From assembly GCA_964393525.1 (NCBI GenBank), contig CAYMTV010000008.1, positions 1 through 42,292 on the forward strand: a stretch of 42,292 nt of DNA, written 5' to 3'. Made by a program: the position numbers and the translations under genes. How positions within the stretch are numbered: the stretch's first letter is position 1; the number at the start of each line of letters is the position of its first letter. The stretch comes from CAYMTV01 sp964393525 (GTDB taxonomy: Bacteria; Patescibacteriota; Microgenomatia; Daviesbacterales; UBA10151). The notes under the pieces are model-generated. The model did not search any database. It was not told the DNA's origin and worked only from the letters and a program-made list of their open reading frames with translations. This document shows, one piece after another, positions 40,658 through 42,292 of the stretch.

Positions 40658-42082
40658 TTATGTGAGTCTTGGAAAAAGCGCAGGAGCAGATTTAACTTGT
40701 CCTGAAAATTGGCTTAAAATCTTCTTTGCAGTATTTGGCAAAAACGGTTGCAAATTAAAACCTACTCTTTGGATTAACCTAACCAGTTCATCCAGGTCTT
40801 CTTTTAACGAAAGTCCTGTCTTTTCCCAGGGTTTTTCTTCATTAACCCTTCTGTCTGCTAAAGAGATAATTTGCCAAATCCAAGATAAAGCCTCATTAAA
40901 TTTAAATTCTTCTAAAGCTTTTTCTACTTCAGGATCAAATTTTTCCTCTAATTTTGGTGCTTCAAAATTTATTTTCTCACAAAGTTTAGCAACCCTGGAA
41001 ACTAAATTCCCAAGCCCATTTGCCAAATCAGCATTGTAAGACTCCTTAAGTTTTTCCTCGGAAAAGTCACCATCTTGAAATGGAGAAATTTTAGCTAAAC
41101 AGTAAAAACGCAAGGCATCTGTTCCAAACTTCTCAATTGCTATATTTGGATCGTAAACATTCCCTAAGGTTTTGGACATTTTCTGTCCATTGACTGTAAA
41201 GTATTCATGCACAAACAATTTCTTGGGGGTAGGCAATCCGGCAGACAATAAAAAGGCTATCCAATATATCGCATGAAATCTAATAATCCCTTTGCCAATT
41301 ACTTCAACATCAGCTGGCCACCACTTTTGATATTTTTCTTCATCCCAGCCGAATCCTATCCCTGACTGGTAAATATTCAAAGCATCAAACCATACATATA
41401 TCCTTTGGGTGGGATCATCTGGAACAGGCACACCCCAATTTTTAGCTCTTTCATTAGAACGTGAAATACTGATATCTTCTAGGCCATCTTTTAAGAAGTT
41501 TAGAACCTCATTTTTTCGAAAGTTAGGAACGATTTCATGTTTTCCAGACTCGATAAGTGCAATAATTTGGTTCTGATATTTGGATAATCGGAAAAAATAA
41601 TTTTCCTCCTCAACCTCCTCTAATTTTTTACCGGGATGTTCAAAACACTCCCCGTCCTCATTTAATTCTTCTTTTGTATAAAATGTCTCACAGCCAACAC
41701 AGTAAAGTCCTTTATAAGACTTCTTATATATATCTCCAGCAGCTTGACAAAGTTTCCAGAGCTTTTGAGAGGAAGGATAATGCTTTTTTTGATCACTGCC
41801 TTTTTGGAAAACATCAAACTGGACATTTAATGCTTTTGCCAGATCTTGAAAAAGCTGGGCATTTTTATCAACGAAGCTTTGGACATCCTCACCGGCAGAT
41901 TCTGCAGCATGAATATTTTTTAAAGCATTTTCATCGCCACCTGTTAATTGCAATACATCTTCACCCAGTAAGCGGTGATACCTTCCAACAACATCGGTTT
42001 GGATAAATTCTAATGCATGGCCGATGTGAGGTTTAGCATTAACGTATGGAATTGCACAATGTATATAAAATTTTTTGTTCAT
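40658..42082 (-). CDS. metG: Methionyl-tRNA synthetase
   Basis: A class I aminoacyl-tRNA synthetase of 474 residues that charges tRNA-Met. Signatures: the HIGH motif as KPHIGHALEF, the zinc knuckle CVGCETFYTKEE...C..H (about 120-150), and the KMSKS loop as GQKMSKTLGN. The anticodon-binding helical domain is complete through the family end motif (KSAPALFPRLT), but there is no C-terminal EMAP/Trbp-like tRNA-binding domain, so this is the short bacterial form. It heads the metG-pgeF-tatD operon. Confidence 0.97.
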   Translation of the reverse strand: MNKKFYIHCAIPYVNAKPHIGHALEFIQTDVVGRYHRLLGEDVLQLTGGDENALKNIHAAESAGEDVQSFVDKNAQLFQDLAKALNVQFDVFQKGSDQKKHYPSSQKLWKLCQAAGDIYKKSYKGLYCVGCETFYTKEELNEDGECFEHPGKKLEEVEEENYFFRLSKYQNQIIALIESGKHEIVPNFRKNEVLNFLKDGLEDISISRSNERAKNWGVPVPDDPTQRIYVWFDALNIYQSGIGFGWDEEKYQKWWPADVEVIGKGIIRFHAIYWIAFLLSAGLPTPKKLFVHEYFTVNGQKMSKTLGNVYDPNIAIEKFGTDALRFYCLAKISPFQDGDFSEEKLKESYNADLANGLGNLVSRVAKLCEKINFEAPKLEEKFDPEVEKALEEFKFNEALSWIWQIISLADRRVNEEKPWEKTGLSLKEDLDELVRLIQRVGFNLQPFLPNTAKKILSQFSGQVKSAPALFPRLT

Positions 42083-42091
42083 AAGTGGTTA

Positions 42092-42097
42092 ATTTTA
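42092..42097 (-). promoter_or_regulatory. -10 box of metG
   Basis: TAAAAT on the minus strand lies 9 nt before the ATG, near-leaderless spacing. No clear -35 box. Confidence 0.4.
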
Positions 42098-42122
42098 TGC
42101 CTGTTTGAGCACAAATTCAAGG

Positions 42123-42148
42123 ATCATCTTTTTCTTCTAAAAGATGAT
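42123..42148. other. 10-bp hairpin spanning the partial gene's stop
   Basis: ATCATCTTTT and AAAAGATGAT form a perfect stem with loop TCTTCT, overlapping the stop codon. No T-run follows on the minus strand, so terminator function is uncertain. Confidence 0.35.
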
Positions 42149-42292
42149 AGTTTGGGTATCTTTTCAAACCTGGTTAAGCTTTGGCTAAGCTTTTTTTTGG
42201 TGCGGGATTTGGGAATAAACCAAACCAGTAAGGCTGAGACTAAAAAGACCAGACTAACATTTAATAAGGAAAATTGCCCCAATGCCTTAATG
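42124..42292 (-). CDS. C-terminal end of a membrane protein gene (partial)
   Basis: An open frame entering from the window edge encodes 55 residues and stops at TGA. It contains one hydrophobic helix, FSLLNVSLVFLVSALLVWF, followed by a basic tail (PKSRTKKKLSQSLTRFEK), the usual end of an inner-membrane protein with a cytoplasmic C-terminus. Too little is present to name the family. It lies upstream of metG on the same strand. Confidence 0.55.
   Translation of the reverse strand, partial: IKALGQFSLLNVSLVFLVSALLVWFIPKSRTKKKLSQSLTRFEKIPKLSSFRRKR

Noticed and set aside
42166..42192. AAGCTT...AAGCTT followed by a T-run as a plus-strand terminator
   Set aside because: It lies inside the coding part of the minus-strand partial gene, and there is no plus-strand gene nearby to terminate.

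Overview
The window looks like a scaffold from a Candidate Phyla Radiation (Patescibacteria) genome, most likely a Microgenomates-type lineage. The basis is the gene repertoire: several small TrbC/VirB2-like pilins with a VirB6/TrbL-like partner, a VanW protein with PG-binding repeats, very short essential enzymes, and surface proteins with a shared LVRQQQ...RSRA membrane anchor. TGA is used as a stop throughout, so the Gly-TGA lineages (Gracilibacteria, Absconditabacteria) are unlikely. Base composition is AT-rich. There are three 10-N gaps (2095, 8177, 28087). I saw no rRNA, tRNA, CRISPR array or transposase.

Layout. 1-2.5 kb: a small operon with good Shine-Dalgarno sites (unknown protein, MetE-C-like methyltransferase, SAM methyltransferase broken by a false gap). 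2.6-3.3 kb: a VapBC module. 3.3-6.5 kb: divergent VanW protein and solute-binding protein. 6.6-10.7 kb: accessory enzymes (glutamine amidotransferase, HigBA, RidA, GNAT, serine hydrolase, patatin-like). 10.8-16.2 kb: murB, a nucleotidyltransferase, a histidine phosphatase and a Clp ATPase. 16.2-28.6 kb: an envelope/secretion island with four VirB2-like pilins, one VirB6/TrbL-like membrane protein, two tandem paralogous surface proteins, and two large surface proteins with the same ends but different catalytic cores. 28.7-31.3 kb: groES, an unknown gene and groEL behind a CIRCE-like operator. 31.3-34.5 kb: small envelope proteins (PH domain, M23 peptidase, PEGA/SH3). 34.5-38.7 kb: a minus-strand lipid-linked sugar operon (GT2, membrane protein, WecA-like, UbiA/DPPR-synthase-like). 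38.8-42.3 kb: a small unknown gene, tatD, pgeF, metG and the end of a membrane protein gene.

How it fits together. Much of the window builds or decorates the envelope: MurB, the WecA/UbiA/GT2 lipid-linked sugar genes, VanW, M23, SH3b, and the pilin/VirB6 island with its secreted cargo. The rest is proteostasis (Clp, GroESL), translation and housekeeping (MetG, TatD, PgeF), and two toxin-antitoxin pairs.

The strongest genome-level pattern is in transcription starts. At about 15 unit-leading genes on both strands, a -10 box lies only 6-9 nt before the start codon, implying leaderless mRNAs. Several genes inside operons instead carry Shine-Dalgarno sites. Other notable points: a degenerate repeat family that also sits in frame inside tatD, a TatD with a metal-site His changed to Tyr, a likely chimeric FtsZ-like fragment at the first gap, and a 46-residue basic gene with its own promoter.
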